A DNA stretch of 28,738 nt from an uncultured Fibrobacter sp. (GTDB taxonomy: Bacteria; Fibrobacterota; Fibrobacteria; Fibrobacterales; Fibrobacteraceae). Each line of letters starts with the position of its first letter. Within the stretch, counting starts at the first letter, position 1. The DNA is taken from positions 1 through 28,738 of the forward strand of contig NZ_ONDD01000029.1 in NCBI RefSeq assembly GCF_900316465.1. Direction: 5' to 3'. The position numbers and the translations under genes were made by a program. Below, piece after piece: positions 8,361 through 15,645 of this stretch. The notes below the pieces were generated by a model, which ran no database searches, was not told the origin of the DNA, and saw only the letters and a list, made by a program, of their open reading frames with translations.

Positions 8361-8397
8361 ATATCCTCCTTTCTCAGAATTTTACGTTCTAAATATA
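8358..8397 (-). promoter_or_regulatory. Promoter and ribosome site of the FISUMP/barrel operon
   Basis: Reading the minus strand, TATATTTA (8397-8390) fits the TAnnTTTG-like box seen throughout the window. About 22 nt downstream lies AAAGGAGG followed by ATAT and the ATG at 8360. The box directly follows the T-tract of the glyQS terminator, so the operon probably starts here rather than by read-through. The assignment is by motif similarity only. Confidence 0.55.
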
Positions 8398-8401
8398 AAC
8401 A

Positions 8402-8431
8402 AAAAGGAACCCGAAATTTCGGGTTCCTTTT
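8402..8431 (-). terminator. Intrinsic terminator of glyQS
   Basis: A perfect 30-bp palindrome, with half-site AAAAGGAACCCGAAA, lies 19 bp past the glyQS stop. On the minus strand it ends in a run of five T. The GC-rich core (GGAACCCG/CGGGTTCC) makes a strong hairpin. It separates glyQS from the FISUMP operon. Confidence 0.88.
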
Positions 8432-8450
8432 AAATTTCTTTACAAAGAAA

Positions 8451-9863
8451 CTAACAGCCGAGCTTAGCGGAGAGGTAAGCTTCGAGTTCGTCGATCTTGA
8501 CCAGTTCCTGCTTCATGGAGTCGCGTTCGCGAACAGTCACGTAGCCGAGCTTTGCCGGATCGGATTCACCCTCGCCCACGGTGTCGAAGTCAACGGTCAC
8601 GCAGAACGGCGTGCCGAGTTCGTCCTGACGGCGGTAGCGCTTACCGATGGACTGCGTTTCATCGTATTCCACATTCCAGCGGTTGAGGAGTTTCTGGTAG
8701 AGTTCTTCGGCCTTGGCCTTCACCTGGCCCTTCTTCACCAGCGGGAGAACGGCAACCTTCACCGGAGCAATCTTCGGGTCAAAGTGGAGCACGGTACGTT
8801 CGTCGTTTTCCAGCTTTTCCACGTCGTAGGCGTCGCAGAGGAGCACCAGGAGCAGGCGTTCCACACCGAGGGACGGTTCCACCACATACGGGATGTAGCG
8901 CTTGTTCTGGACCGGGTCAATGTATTCCTGCTTGACCTTGGATTCGTTCTGGTGCTGCGTCAAGTCGTAGTTCGTACGGCTTGCAATACCCCAGAGTTCG
9001 CCCCAACCGAACGGGAATTCGTATTCAACGTCGGTGGTACCGTTGGAGTAGTGAGAAAGTTCTTCCTTGGCATGTTCGCGGAGGCGGAGCTTTTCCTTGT
9101 TCACGCCGAGGTCGTTCACGAGCCAGTCGAAGCAGTACTTGCGCCAGAAGTTGTACCAGTCAAGTTCGGTGCCCGGTTCGCAGAAGAATTCCAGTTCCAT
9201 CTGTTCGAATTCGCGGGTACGGAAGATGAAGTTACCCGGAGTGATTTCGTTACGGAAGGACTTACCGATCTGACCCACACCAAACGGAATGCGCGGGCGG
9301 ACGTTGTCGACAATGTTCTTGAAGTCAACGAAGATACCCTGGGCCGTTTCCGGACGGAGGTACACCTTGTTGCCTTCGCCTTCGATCACGCCGATTTCGG
9401 TCTGGAACATCAGGTTGAATGCGCGGGGCTTGGTCCAGTCGGTCTTGCCGCAGGTCGGGCATTCGATCTTGTTGTCCATCATCATCTGGTGGACTTCGTC
9501 AAAGTTCTTGCCGGCGCAGCAGCCTTCGCCGAGCTTGTCTTCCAAAAGTTGGTCGGCACGGAAACGTTCGTGGCAAGCGAGGCAGTCGACCAGCGGATCA
9601 GAGAAGTTACCCACGTGGCCAGAGGCCTTCCATACGCGGGGGTTCAAGAGAATAGAACTGTCGAGACCGAGCACATCCTGACGGCTGGTCACGAACTTCT
9701 TCCACCAGAGGTTCTTGATGTTGCGCTTCAGTTCCACGCCATACGGACCGTAGTCCCAAGTGTTGGCGAGGCCGTCGTAAATTTCGGAGCCGGGGAAAAT
9801 GAAACCACGGCGCTTGCAGAGGGAGATGATGTCCTTGAGGGCATCCTGAACTTTCTTTGCCAT
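8451..9863 (-). CDS. glyQS: Glycyl-tRNA synthetase (single-chain class II type)
   Basis: Charges tRNA-Gly with glycine in the cytoplasm. This is the homodimeric type (also written glyS) found in Gram-positives, archaea and eukaryotes, not the alpha2beta2 type of E. coli. Diagnostic stretches are GFIFPGSEIYDGLANTWDYG at the N-terminus, and a Cys-rich insert with CLAC, GEGCC and CPTCGKTDW that may bind zinc. Motif 2 lies in RNEITPGNFIFRTREFEQME, and motif 3 is EPSLGVERLLLVLL. The C-terminal anticodon-binding domain contains KVAVLPLVKKGQ and TPFCVTVDFDT. Its 470 residues are full length for the type. It is monocistronic, with a roughly 80-nt leader carrying small inverted repeats and a strong terminator after it. 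Confidence 0.96.
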   Translation of the reverse strand: MAKKVQDALKDIISLCKRRGFIFPGSEIYDGLANTWDYGPYGVELKRNIKNLWWKKFVTSRQDVLGLDSSILLNPRVWKASGHVGNFSDPLVDCLACHERFRADQLLEDKLGEGCCAGKNFDEVHQMMMDNKIECPTCGKTDWTKPRAFNLMFQTEIGVIEGEGNKVYLRPETAQGIFVDFKNIVDNVRPRIPFGVGQIGKSFRNEITPGNFIFRTREFEQMELEFFCEPGTELDWYNFWRKYCFDWLVNDLGVNKEKLRLREHAKEELSHYSNGTTDVEYEFPFGWGELWGIASRTNYDLTQHQNESKVKQEYIDPVQNKRYIPYVVEPSLGVERLLLVLLCDAYDVEKLENDERTVLHFDPKIAPVKVAVLPLVKKGQVKAKAEELYQKLLNRWNVEYDETQSIGKRYRRQDELGTPFCVTVDFDTVGEGESDPAKLGYVTVRERDSMKQELVKIDELEAYLSAKLGC

Positions 9864-9950
9864 TATATAATCCTTTATCGGCTAATCTAGCCGGACTAGG
9901 AACCTACCTGGATGATAGGCCCTGACGGCGCGTAAAAATAGAAAAATATA
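9864..9950 (-). promoter_or_regulatory. glyQS promoter and leader
   Basis: On the minus strand TATATTTT (9950-9943) matches the local promoter box. The 5' leader of about 75 nt holds two short inverted repeats: GGCTA/TAGCC with a 3-nt loop (9892-9880) and CCTA/TAGG (about 9919-9903). I see no T-box consensus (AGGGTGGNACCGCG), so there is no basis for calling a glycine or tRNA sensor. A ribosome site of type AAAGGA (about 9875-9870) precedes the ATG. Confidence 0.4.
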
Positions 9951-10074
9951 CAACTCCGATAAGGCTATTTTCGCCAAAAAACGCGATATATGTATACAAG
10001 TACTTACACTTAGAGTTCCGCAAGGAAAATAAAAGTTTTAGAAACCGGAGAAATATATTATATTGCTGGAATCT

Positions 10075-11049
10075 ATGCGAACGTTTGGTTTACTACTGTC
10101 GATTGTATTGTTTTTTTCAGCTTGTGCGTCAAACAAAAATACGGCCCAAGATACTCAGCCTAGCACCGAGCCTGAAACACAGATTTTGCCCCCTTCCGAA
10201 ACAGAAAGCGAATTTACCGGCAACCCGATTTTTGATGAAGCCGATGCAGGAAATTCCGAAGTTGCCGCCAACGATGTCACTGGAGCCGACTCCGACATAG
10301 AAGGATCCGATAGCGAGGGCTCCGACAGTGAATCCGAAATGAGCCAGGAAGAAGCCGACGCCGAACTCGCCGCCGACATGGCCGAAGGCGATTCCGCCTC
10401 TCTTGAAACGCTCCCCAAGCTGACGCTTGACATGACCACCGCCTTTGTTCCCACGGCAAGCCGCCGTATTTCGGCCCCCTATGGCATTCGAACCTACCGT
10501 ATGCACCGCGGTGTCGATATGGGCCTTTGCCATGGCGAAGACCGCACCATTGTGGCCGCCTTTACAGGAGTTGTCACCAAGGTACGTAACCAAGGCCGCC
10601 GCAAAGGCTACGGCAAGTACGTGATTCTGGACCACGGCAACGGACTCACCACGCTCTACGCCCATCTCGCCAGCTGGAAAGTGAACGTCGGCGACACCCT
10701 GCAAGCCGGCGATACGATCGGCGTAGGCGGCAACACGGGCCGTTCCTTCGGCGCCCACCTACACTTCGAGATGAAGTACCACGGCAACTACATCGATCCA
10801 GCTACGATTTTCAACTTTGAAGAAGGCACGTTCCAGAGCGCCCTCATTACGCTTGAACCGCAAGAAATACTCGCTGTTGAAGAAGGTTTCCAGAAGGAAC
10901 TTTCCAAGCACCGCTACTACAAGGTAAGAAGCGGCGACTGCCTCGGCAAAATCGCCCGCAAATACGGCATTTCTGTAACGAGACTCAAGCAGCTGAACGG
11001 CATCAAGGGCAACACCATTCGCCCAGGCCAAGTGCTCCGCTGCTCGTAA
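10075..11049 (+). CDS. M23 peptidase-family lipoprotein with C-terminal LysM domain (NlpD-like)
   Basis: A 324-residue envelope lipoprotein. The signal FGLLLSIVLFFSAC ends in a lipobox. An acidic linker rich in Asp/Glu/Ser, with repeated (E/D)GSDSE units, runs to about residue 110. The M23 lysostaphin-like domain follows (about 125-245): HRGVDMG at 144 gives the first zinc ligands (His144, Asp148), LYAHL gives the catalytic-site His, and HLHFEM at 228 gives the third. A LysM peptidoglycan-binding domain ends the protein (YYKVRSGDCLGKIARKYGIS). Because the zinc motifs are intact it may be an active endopeptidase; E. coli NlpD is a degenerate activator, and LysM is usually N-terminal there. The ATG at 10075 is preferred over TTG 10063, which falls within the AT-rich promoter (10054-10065). 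Dus follows 18 bp later. Confidence 0.88.
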   Translation: MRTFGLLLSIVLFFSACASNKNTAQDTQPSTEPETQILPPSETESEFTGNPIFDEADAGNSEVAANDVTGADSDIEGSDSEGSDSESEMSQEEADAELAADMAEGDSASLETLPKLTLDMTTAFVPTASRRISAPYGIRTYRMHRGVDMGLCHGEDRTIVAAFTGVVTKVRNQGRRKGYGKYVILDHGNGLTTLYAHLASWKVNVGDTLQAGDTIGVGGNTGRSFGAHLHFEMKYHGNYIDPATIFNFEEGTFQSALITLEPQEILAVEEGFQKELSKHRYYKVRSGDCLGKIARKYGISVTRLKQLNGIKGNTIRPGQVLRCS

Positions 11050-11067
11050 ACCGCGCCACGCGCAACC

Positions 11068-11967
11068 ATGCTACCCATTCACTTTGCCCCACTCCAGGGA
11101 TTTACCGAATCGGTTTACCGGCTAGCCCACAGCAAGTTCGCCCCCGGAATCCACACCTACTACACACCGTTTCTTAGGTTGGAAAAAGGCGAAGTCCGGG
11201 CCAAGGACCTCCGCGATTTGCAGACGGAGCATCCTTACCATCTAGTGCCCCAAATCATCGTACGCGATGTCGCGGAATTTAACCTTCTGACCAAGGCCGT
11301 TACGGAGCTCGGTTTCAAGGAAATCGACATCAACATGGGATGCCCTTACCCCATGCAGACCAAGTCAGGCCGAGGTTCCGGAATACTTCCCCACCCCGAG
11401 AAGGTACGCGAAATCCTCGACGCCATCAGTACGAGCATCCCCAAGTTCAGCATCAAGATGCGTCTCGGGCTGACCTCCCCAGAAGAATGCCTGCAACTGC
11501 TACCGCTCCTGAACGAAGCCCCCCTCGCCCACATTACCCTTCACCCGCGGGTCGGAATCCAGCAGTATAAGGGCGCACTTGACTTCGAGACTTTTGACAA
11601 ATTCTACGGCGAATGCAAGCACCCGCTGATTTTTAACGGCGACATCACCGACCTCAAGCAGATTCAGTATATCGAGACCCGCTATCCGAAACTCGCGGGA
11701 ATCATGATCGGCAGGGGTCTCCTCGCGAACCCGGTTCTTGCCGCCCAGTACGCCGGACTCCCCTGCGGCTCTACAACCGAAACGCTTCTCAAAATTCACG
11801 CCGACATCGCGGCCGACTACGCCCGCCGCTTACAAGGCAACGCCCAAATTCTAGACAAAATCCGCCCCTTCTGGACGTATGCGGACCTTCCGAAGAAGAC
11901 CCGCAAGAAAATCGAGAAATCCAAGACCCTCGAAGAATACCTCGAAGCCGTCAACGAGCTCGCTTAA
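11068..11967 (+). CDS. tRNA-dihydrouridine synthase family protein
   Basis: An FMN-dependent enzyme that reduces particular uridines of tRNA to dihydrouridine. Family features: an N-terminal AP(L)xGFTESVYR block, PQIIVRD, then INMGCPYPMQTKSGRGSGIL with the catalytic Cys at residue 92, KMRLGLTSPEEC, the HPR phosphate-binding block (ITLHPRVGIQQYKG), FNGDITD and IMIGRGLLANP. It has 299 residues, slightly short because the C-terminal helical domain is small (KIRPFWTYADLPKKTRKKI). Whether it is of the DusA, B or C type cannot be settled here, so no letter is given. It lies 18 bp after the M23 lipoprotein gene and is probably co-transcribed. Its stop is 10 bp from that of the convergent antiporter. 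Confidence 0.9.
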   Translation: MLPIHFAPLQGFTESVYRLAHSKFAPGIHTYYTPFLRLEKGEVRAKDLRDLQTEHPYHLVPQIIVRDVAEFNLLTKAVTELGFKEIDINMGCPYPMQTKSGRGSGILPHPEKVREILDAISTSIPKFSIKMRLGLTSPEECLQLLPLLNEAPLAHITLHPRVGIQQYKGALDFETFDKFYGECKHPLIFNGDITDLKQIQYIETRYPKLAGIMIGRGLLANPVLAAQYAGLPCGSTTETLLKIHADIAADYARRLQGNAQILDKIRPFWTYADLPKKTRKKIEKSKTLEEYLEAVNELA

Positions 11968-11977
11968 CCAAATTCGC

Positions 11978-13177
11978 TTAGCCGTTCTCGGCGTTTGCTG
12001 AATCCACCGGCACCAGCCGCCTATAGGTTTTATCTATAAAGATAGCTCCGAGCGGGGCCGTTACCATAATCGCCACTGCCGCAAGCGTGAGCACATTGTT
12101 GCCACAGGCAAGGCCAAAACTTAAAGGCACGCCACCGATAGCCGCCTGGACTGTCGCCTTCGGCACATAGGCCAACATGCAGAACAGACGTTCCTTTTTG
12201 TTCAGCGGAGTACGCAGCATGCAAATGGCCACACCCGCCATTCTAAAGAACATCGCGCCCAGCACCACGAAAATCGCGCCGATTCCCGCCGTAAACGCGT
12301 AAGCCACATCCAAGGTGCTACCCACCAGCACAAACAAGATAATCTCGGCCGCGACCCAGAACTTGGTGAACTTGCCGCTAATGCGTTTAGCAAGCTCCGG
12401 GTGTTTTCCGTAAATGCAGGCAGCAATGGCAACCACCGCAATCATGCCGCTGAACGGCACCACATGGCTAATATCATGCTCCAGCTCGTTCAGTAAGAAG
12501 GCGAAACTCAAGATAATCAGCACCTTCACCGTATCGCGCATGTGCTTGTGCTTAAAGAACCACACCAACGCATAGCCGCAAGCCACCCCCACCGCTGCAC
12601 CGAGGGTAATGGAGACCGGCACCGAAAGGAAACTCGTCGCCGAAACAGTCTCACCCTTCAAAAGCGCCAAGAACGCCGCGAAAGTCACCAGCACATACAC
12701 ATCATCTAGCGAAGCACCCGCCAGAAGCATCTGGGGGATCCCCCGTTTGACGCCGCGATTCTCTTCGCGCATCTTGAGCATGCGCGGCACCACCACCGCC
12801 GGCGACACCGCCGCAATGGCAGAACCCATGAGGGCAGCCTCCCAATAAGTCACCCCCATCAGCGGCGGCGCAAGCAGTACCACGCCAACAATCTCAGTCG
12901 AGGCCGGCACAAAACACATCATCAAGGCCGAGCGTCCAATCCGCTTGAATTCCCGCATATCGAGGGTCAACCCCGCGCGCGTCAGGATAATCACCAGCGC
13001 CAGCTGCCTCAAGTCCGCTGAAATATCCAAAAAAGCGGGCCGAAGCAGATTCAATGCGTGAGGTCCGAGAATAATCCCAGTTAGAATCATTCCGAGGATA
13101 CTTGGGAGCTTAAGCTTGACGAAAATCGAGCCCAAAAGCAGCCCAAGCAAGAAAATAAGTGCGAGAGAAGTCAACAT
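11978..13177 (-). CDS. Cation:proton antiporter (CPA family, Na+/H+ exchanger domain)
   Basis: A polytopic inner-membrane protein of 399 residues with about 11-12 hydrophobic segments. It starts with ALIFLLGLLLGSIFVKLKLP and TGIILGPHAL, the usual opening of Na+/H+ exchanger domains. The mid-protein AAVSPAVVVPRM and GASLDDVYVLVTFA correspond to the unwound helix region and the paired acidic ion-binding site of the CPA superfamily (the Asp-Asp in LDD). There is no C-terminal RCK/TrkA domain, so it is not a full Kef channel. The ion transported cannot be told. Its leader is short, with the box TATCTTTG (13202-13195) 17 nt before the ATG. It is divergent from the pilin gene. Confidence 0.88.
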   Translation of the reverse strand: MLTSLALIFLLGLLLGSIFVKLKLPSILGMILTGIILGPHALNLLRPAFLDISADLRQLALVIILTRAGLTLDMREFKRIGRSALMMCFVPASTEIVGVVLLAPPLMGVTYWEAALMGSAIAAVSPAVVVPRMLKMREENRGVKRGIPQMLLAGASLDDVYVLVTFAAFLALLKGETVSATSFLSVPVSITLGAAVGVACGYALVWFFKHKHMRDTVKVLIILSFAFLLNELEHDISHVVPFSGMIAVVAIAACIYGKHPELAKRISGKFTKFWVAAEIILFVLVGSTLDVAYAFTAGIGAIFVVLGAMFFRMAGVAICMLRTPLNKKERLFCMLAYVPKATVQAAIGGVPLSFGLACGNNVLTLAAVAIMVTAPLGAIFIDKTYRRLVPVDSANAENG

Positions 13178-13194
13178 AATGCAATTTTCGGTGC

Positions 13195-13221
13195 CAAAGA
13201 TAGAAATTCAACTATATTTTG
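13195..13221. promoter_or_regulatory. Back-to-back promoters for the antiporter (minus) and the pseudopilin (plus)
   Basis: TATCTTTG reads on the minus strand (13202-13195), 17 nt upstream of the antiporter ATG. TATATTTTG reads on the plus strand (13213-13221), only 4 nt before the pilin ATG at 13226. The two boxes are about 10 bp apart, so the polymerases would compete. If the plus box is a -10 element, the pilin transcript begins at or next to its start codon. Confidence 0.5.
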
Positions 13222-13225
13222 GCAT

Positions 13226-14080
13226 ATGAAGGGGAAATTCCACACCAAGCACGGATTTACCATGATTGAAGTCATGGTGGTCATCGTTATCCTAGGGGTA
13301 CTTTCGGCGATTGGAGTTCCCAAAATCATTGGCTATACAGAAAAGACCAAAGAAAAAGCAGATTTAATGAAGCTTTACTATTTGCGCGACGCCCTGAACA
13401 AGGCCATCATCATCAATGGAGAAGCTTTATACAATAGCTCCTATTTATCTTCAGGAGATGAATCAACCAATCAAAAAAATCGTGACAAGTTAAAGGGATT
13501 TTTGGAAAATGAATCCGGCGTCACCTTATTTGTGATTGAAATGAAAGGAGGGGCTTCCATGAATGTCCAAGCCTCTCACGGAAGCGCGAACAATACCGCA
13601 AACATGTGCGAATTGATTGGAGATGCCGGAACTTGGTACGACGCCCTAAAAGAAGCCCGCTTTGAAGGCGTTGCCGACATTGTTGCTTATAGAAAGAAAA
13701 CCAACAATAACACCGGCATTAAAAACGATGTTGAAAAAAATGGAAAGTCCCACTCCACATTCACGGTAAAAGAGGATGGCTCAAACTGGCGTACCTACCC
13801 CAATACTCCAATGTTCATTTCTAGCGAATTGAATTACGGGAAAGCCGCCGGCTTGGATAAAATAACGTCGCAGGGCAACAATAAAACCAATTATCGCTTG
13901 ACAATGAGTTTCCAGTGGACTGGCGCAAAGGAATCTAGCCACTCTATAGAAGTCGCACTGCTCCCCAATGGAGCCAAGATGTACAACAAATCGAACGGCC
14001 GCGGAGGCGCATTTCTCACGGACCGCGGGGTTTGTTTCTCGACCTATGGCGATAGAGGTTGCGCAGACTACAAGTACTAA
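13226..14080 (+). CDS. Prepilin-type pseudopilin / secretion-system pilin-like protein
   Basis: A class III signal: a short basic leader MKGKFHTKHG, then the prepilin-peptidase site G/FTMIEVMVVIVILGVLSAIG, with Glu at +5 of the mature protein. A long N-terminal helix follows (YTEKTKEKADLMKLYYLRDA). The remaining 220 residues have no recognised domain; they are Asn/Gly/Ser/Lys-rich with a late Cys pair (RGVCFSTYGDRGCADYKY) that could close a disulphide loop as in pilins. At 284 residues it is larger than a typical major pilin. No assembly ATPase, platform or peptidase gene is nearby, so it is an orphan that would use machinery encoded elsewhere. The base composition is more AT-rich than that of its neighbours. 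Its stop directly abuts the stop of thiH. Confidence 0.85.
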   Translation: MKGKFHTKHGFTMIEVMVVIVILGVLSAIGVPKIIGYTEKTKEKADLMKLYYLRDALNKAIIINGEALYNSSYLSSGDESTNQKNRDKLKGFLENESGVTLFVIEMKGGASMNVQASHGSANNTANMCELIGDAGTWYDALKEARFEGVADIVAYRKKTNNNTGIKNDVEKNGKSHSTFTVKEDGSNWRTYPNTPMFISSELNYGKAAGLDKITSQGNNKTNYRLTMSFQWTGAKESSHSIEVALLPNGAKMYNKSNGRGGAFLTDRGVCFSTYGDRGCADYKY

Positions 14081-15346
14081 TTACACGTACAAGTAATCGT
14101 TCAATACCGGCTGCAGGCCTTCGCCCGAAATGTCGCTGTACATGGCGTTGAAGCTGCGGCCATCATTAATTTCAAACTGTTCGTCGCCGCCTTCGCCGTC
14201 GTCGTGACCGCTATATTTGCTTTCGTGGTCGCCAATGCCGGTCGAAACACCTGCAGAAACTTTAGTCGCCGCAATTTTCACGATGCCGTTACGGAATTCC
14301 TTGCTTTCGCGGCTGGAAACCGTGATGCCCACATACGGCAAGAAGATGCGGTAAGCACAAAGCACCTGGCAGAGTTCCTTCTCGTGAACATCCAGCGGGT
14401 CAATCTTGTCGTTATTGATAATCGGGCGGAGTCGCGGGCAGCTCAAACTCATTTCGGCATGCGGATACTTCTTCTGCAAGAAATACACATGGAGCGCGCT
14501 AGCTAAAGCATCGCGGCGGAAGTCCGAAAGTCCAAGGAGTGCAGAGAATGCCACCCCGCGCATGCCTGCCATCAGGGCGCGTTCCTGGGAATCAAAGCGG
14601 TACGGGAATACGCGCTTGTGTCCCATCAGGTGAAGTTGTTCGAAACGAACCTTGTCGTAGGTTTCCTGGAAAACCGTCACGTAGTCCACGCCGCATTCGT
14701 GCAGGTAGCGGTATTCGTCCGTATTCACCGGATAAACTTCGATGCCTACCATGCGGAAATACTTGCGGGCTAGCTTGCAGGCTTCGCCAATATATTCCAC
14801 GCTGCTTTTGGCGCGGCTTTCGCCCGTGAGAATCAGGATTTCTTCCATACCGCTGTCGGCAATCACCTTCATCTCGTGCTCGATTTGCTCCATGGTGAGC
14901 TGCATGCGCTTGATGTGGTTGTAGCAGTTGAACCCGCAATAGACACAGTAGTTTTCGCAGTAGTTCGCAATATAGAGCGGCGTGAAGAAATAGACGTTGT
15001 TGCCAAAATGCTTGCTCGTTTCGATTTTGGCCTTGGCGGCCATCTGTTCCAGGTACGGGGCGGCCGCCGGAGAAAGGAGAGCCTTGAAATCTTCGAGCGT
15101 GCAGCGTTCATGTTCCAGAGCGCGCTTTACGTCCTTGCCGGTGTACTTGGTATAGTCGTAATTTTCCGATTCGGCAAGCACCTTGTCAGCGATGTCCGAC
15201 TGGATAACTTCCATGCCGGGCAAGTAGTCCATTATATTAGTACGTGCACTAGGGTCGTTTTCAATGCGGTGCTTTTTAGCGAGAGCGCCTTCCGAAAGGT
15301 TGCCTGAATCAAACAGGTAGTTGTTGTCTTTTCTAGCGGTTTCCAT
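14081..15346 (-). CDS. thiH: 2-iminoacetate synthase (radical SAM, thiamine thiazole synthesis)
   Basis: ThiH splits tyrosine to give dehydroglycine for the thiazole ring of thiamine. The radical-SAM cluster motif is CENYCVYCGF (Cys130, 134, 137), followed by NCYNHIKR. Later come MGIEVYPVN-type strands (VGIEVYPVNTDEYRYL), SCPRLRP, and the ThiH ending DEQFEINDGRSFNAMYSDIS, then GEGLQPVLNDYL. HydG, the closest relative, carries an extra C-terminal Cys cluster that is absent here. The N-terminus is about 40-50 residues longer than E. coli ThiH. I use ATG 15346; an upstream in-frame TTG at 15403 lies before the probable promoter (TATATTTTC, 15389-15381). No other thi gene and no TPP riboswitch consensus is seen, so the thiazole partner genes must be elsewhere. 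Confidence 0.92.
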   Translation of the reverse strand: METARKDNNYLFDSGNLSEGALAKKHRIENDPSARTNIMDYLPGMEVIQSDIADKVLAESENYDYTKYTGKDVKRALEHERCTLEDFKALLSPAAAPYLEQMAAKAKIETSKHFGNNVYFFTPLYIANYCENYCVYCGFNCYNHIKRMQLTMEQIEHEMKVIADSGMEEILILTGESRAKSSVEYIGEACKLARKYFRMVGIEVYPVNTDEYRYLHECGVDYVTVFQETYDKVRFEQLHLMGHKRVFPYRFDSQERALMAGMRGVAFSALLGLSDFRRDALASALHVYFLQKKYPHAEMSLSCPRLRPIINNDKIDPLDVHEKELCQVLCAYRIFLPYVGITVSSRESKEFRNGIVKIAATKVSAGVSTGIGDHESKYSGHDDGEGGDEQFEINDGRSFNAMYSDISGEGLQPVLNDYLYV

Positions 15347-15351
15347 TATAC

Positions 15352-15389
15352 AGTCAATAGTCAATAGTCTTTTTTCGCCGGAAAATATA
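15352..15389 (-). promoter_or_regulatory. thiH promoter and repeat-bearing 5' leader
   Basis: TATATTTTC (15389-15381) is the likely promoter box. Between it and the ATG is a 7-bp tandem repeat, 2.6 copies of GACTATT on the minus strand (15369-15352). It occupies the place where a ribosome site would be expected, and no Shine-Dalgarno sequence is visible. Confidence 0.45.
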
Positions 15390-15472
15390 GAAAAGATGCC
15401 CAAATCTTGCTAGAAGTAGCTTTTTCCTAAAATTTTCCTCTTTTTTGCTCTATTTTAGCCCTAAAAAAGAAG

Positions 15473-15494
15473 ATTCCCGGTCAAGCCGGGAATG
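15473..15494. repeat. Short palindromic repeat (ATTCCCGG / CCGGGAAT)
   Basis: An 8-bp perfect inverted repeat, ATTCCCGG-tcaag-CCGGGAAT followed by GAC, in the thiH-rpsO intergenic region. It resembles the small dispersed GGGAATGAC-type intergenic palindromes found in many bacterial genomes. With no other copy in this window its repetitive nature cannot be shown here. It has no T-tail on the plus strand nearby, so it is probably not a terminator. Confidence 0.45.
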
Positions 15495-15513
15495 ACAAAT
15501 CCGCTTTTTTACC

Positions 15514-15645
15514 TATATTTACCGCCAAATTGCATTTTTGCCTGGGTCCTGTGACCAGATTCGCCAATTCCACTGGTGCAAGAGCAGGGAAACTCGGACA
15601 AAAACATGTAATGAAACAACAAACACAAAAAAAGGAATGGCTATA
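15514..15645 (+). promoter_or_regulatory. rpsO promoter and long structured leader
   Basis: TATATTTA (15514-15521) is followed by an untranslated leader of about 115-120 nt, the longest in the window. The leader can fold as CTGGGTC/GACCAG with a 4-nt loop (15542-15558). Alternatively ACCAG (15554-15558) can pair with CTGGT (15573-15577), excluding the first hairpin. S15 leaders in several phyla carry unrelated S15-binding autoregulatory structures, so such a role is plausible here but unproven. Confidence 0.4.

Noticed and set aside
9864..9950. T-box element upstream of glyQS
   Set aside because: The leader is only about 75 nt and lacks the T-box core sequence and a terminator/antiterminator pair.
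14081..15346. HydG (hydrogenase maturase) instead of ThiH
   Set aside because: HydG has an additional C-terminal Cys cluster and is longer; here the C-terminus matches ThiH (DEQFEINDGRS and GLQPV) and no second cluster is present.
15346..15480. TPP riboswitch upstream of thiH
   Set aside because: The leader is too short (about 30 nt) and has neither the CTGAGA nor the ACCTGAT-type conserved segments.
15565..15605. Cobalamin-riboswitch-like string (CTGGTGCAAGAGCAGGGAAA) in the rpsO leader
   Set aside because: Only a loose likeness to the B12 box; the rest of the long conserved core is absent and the gene context does not fit.
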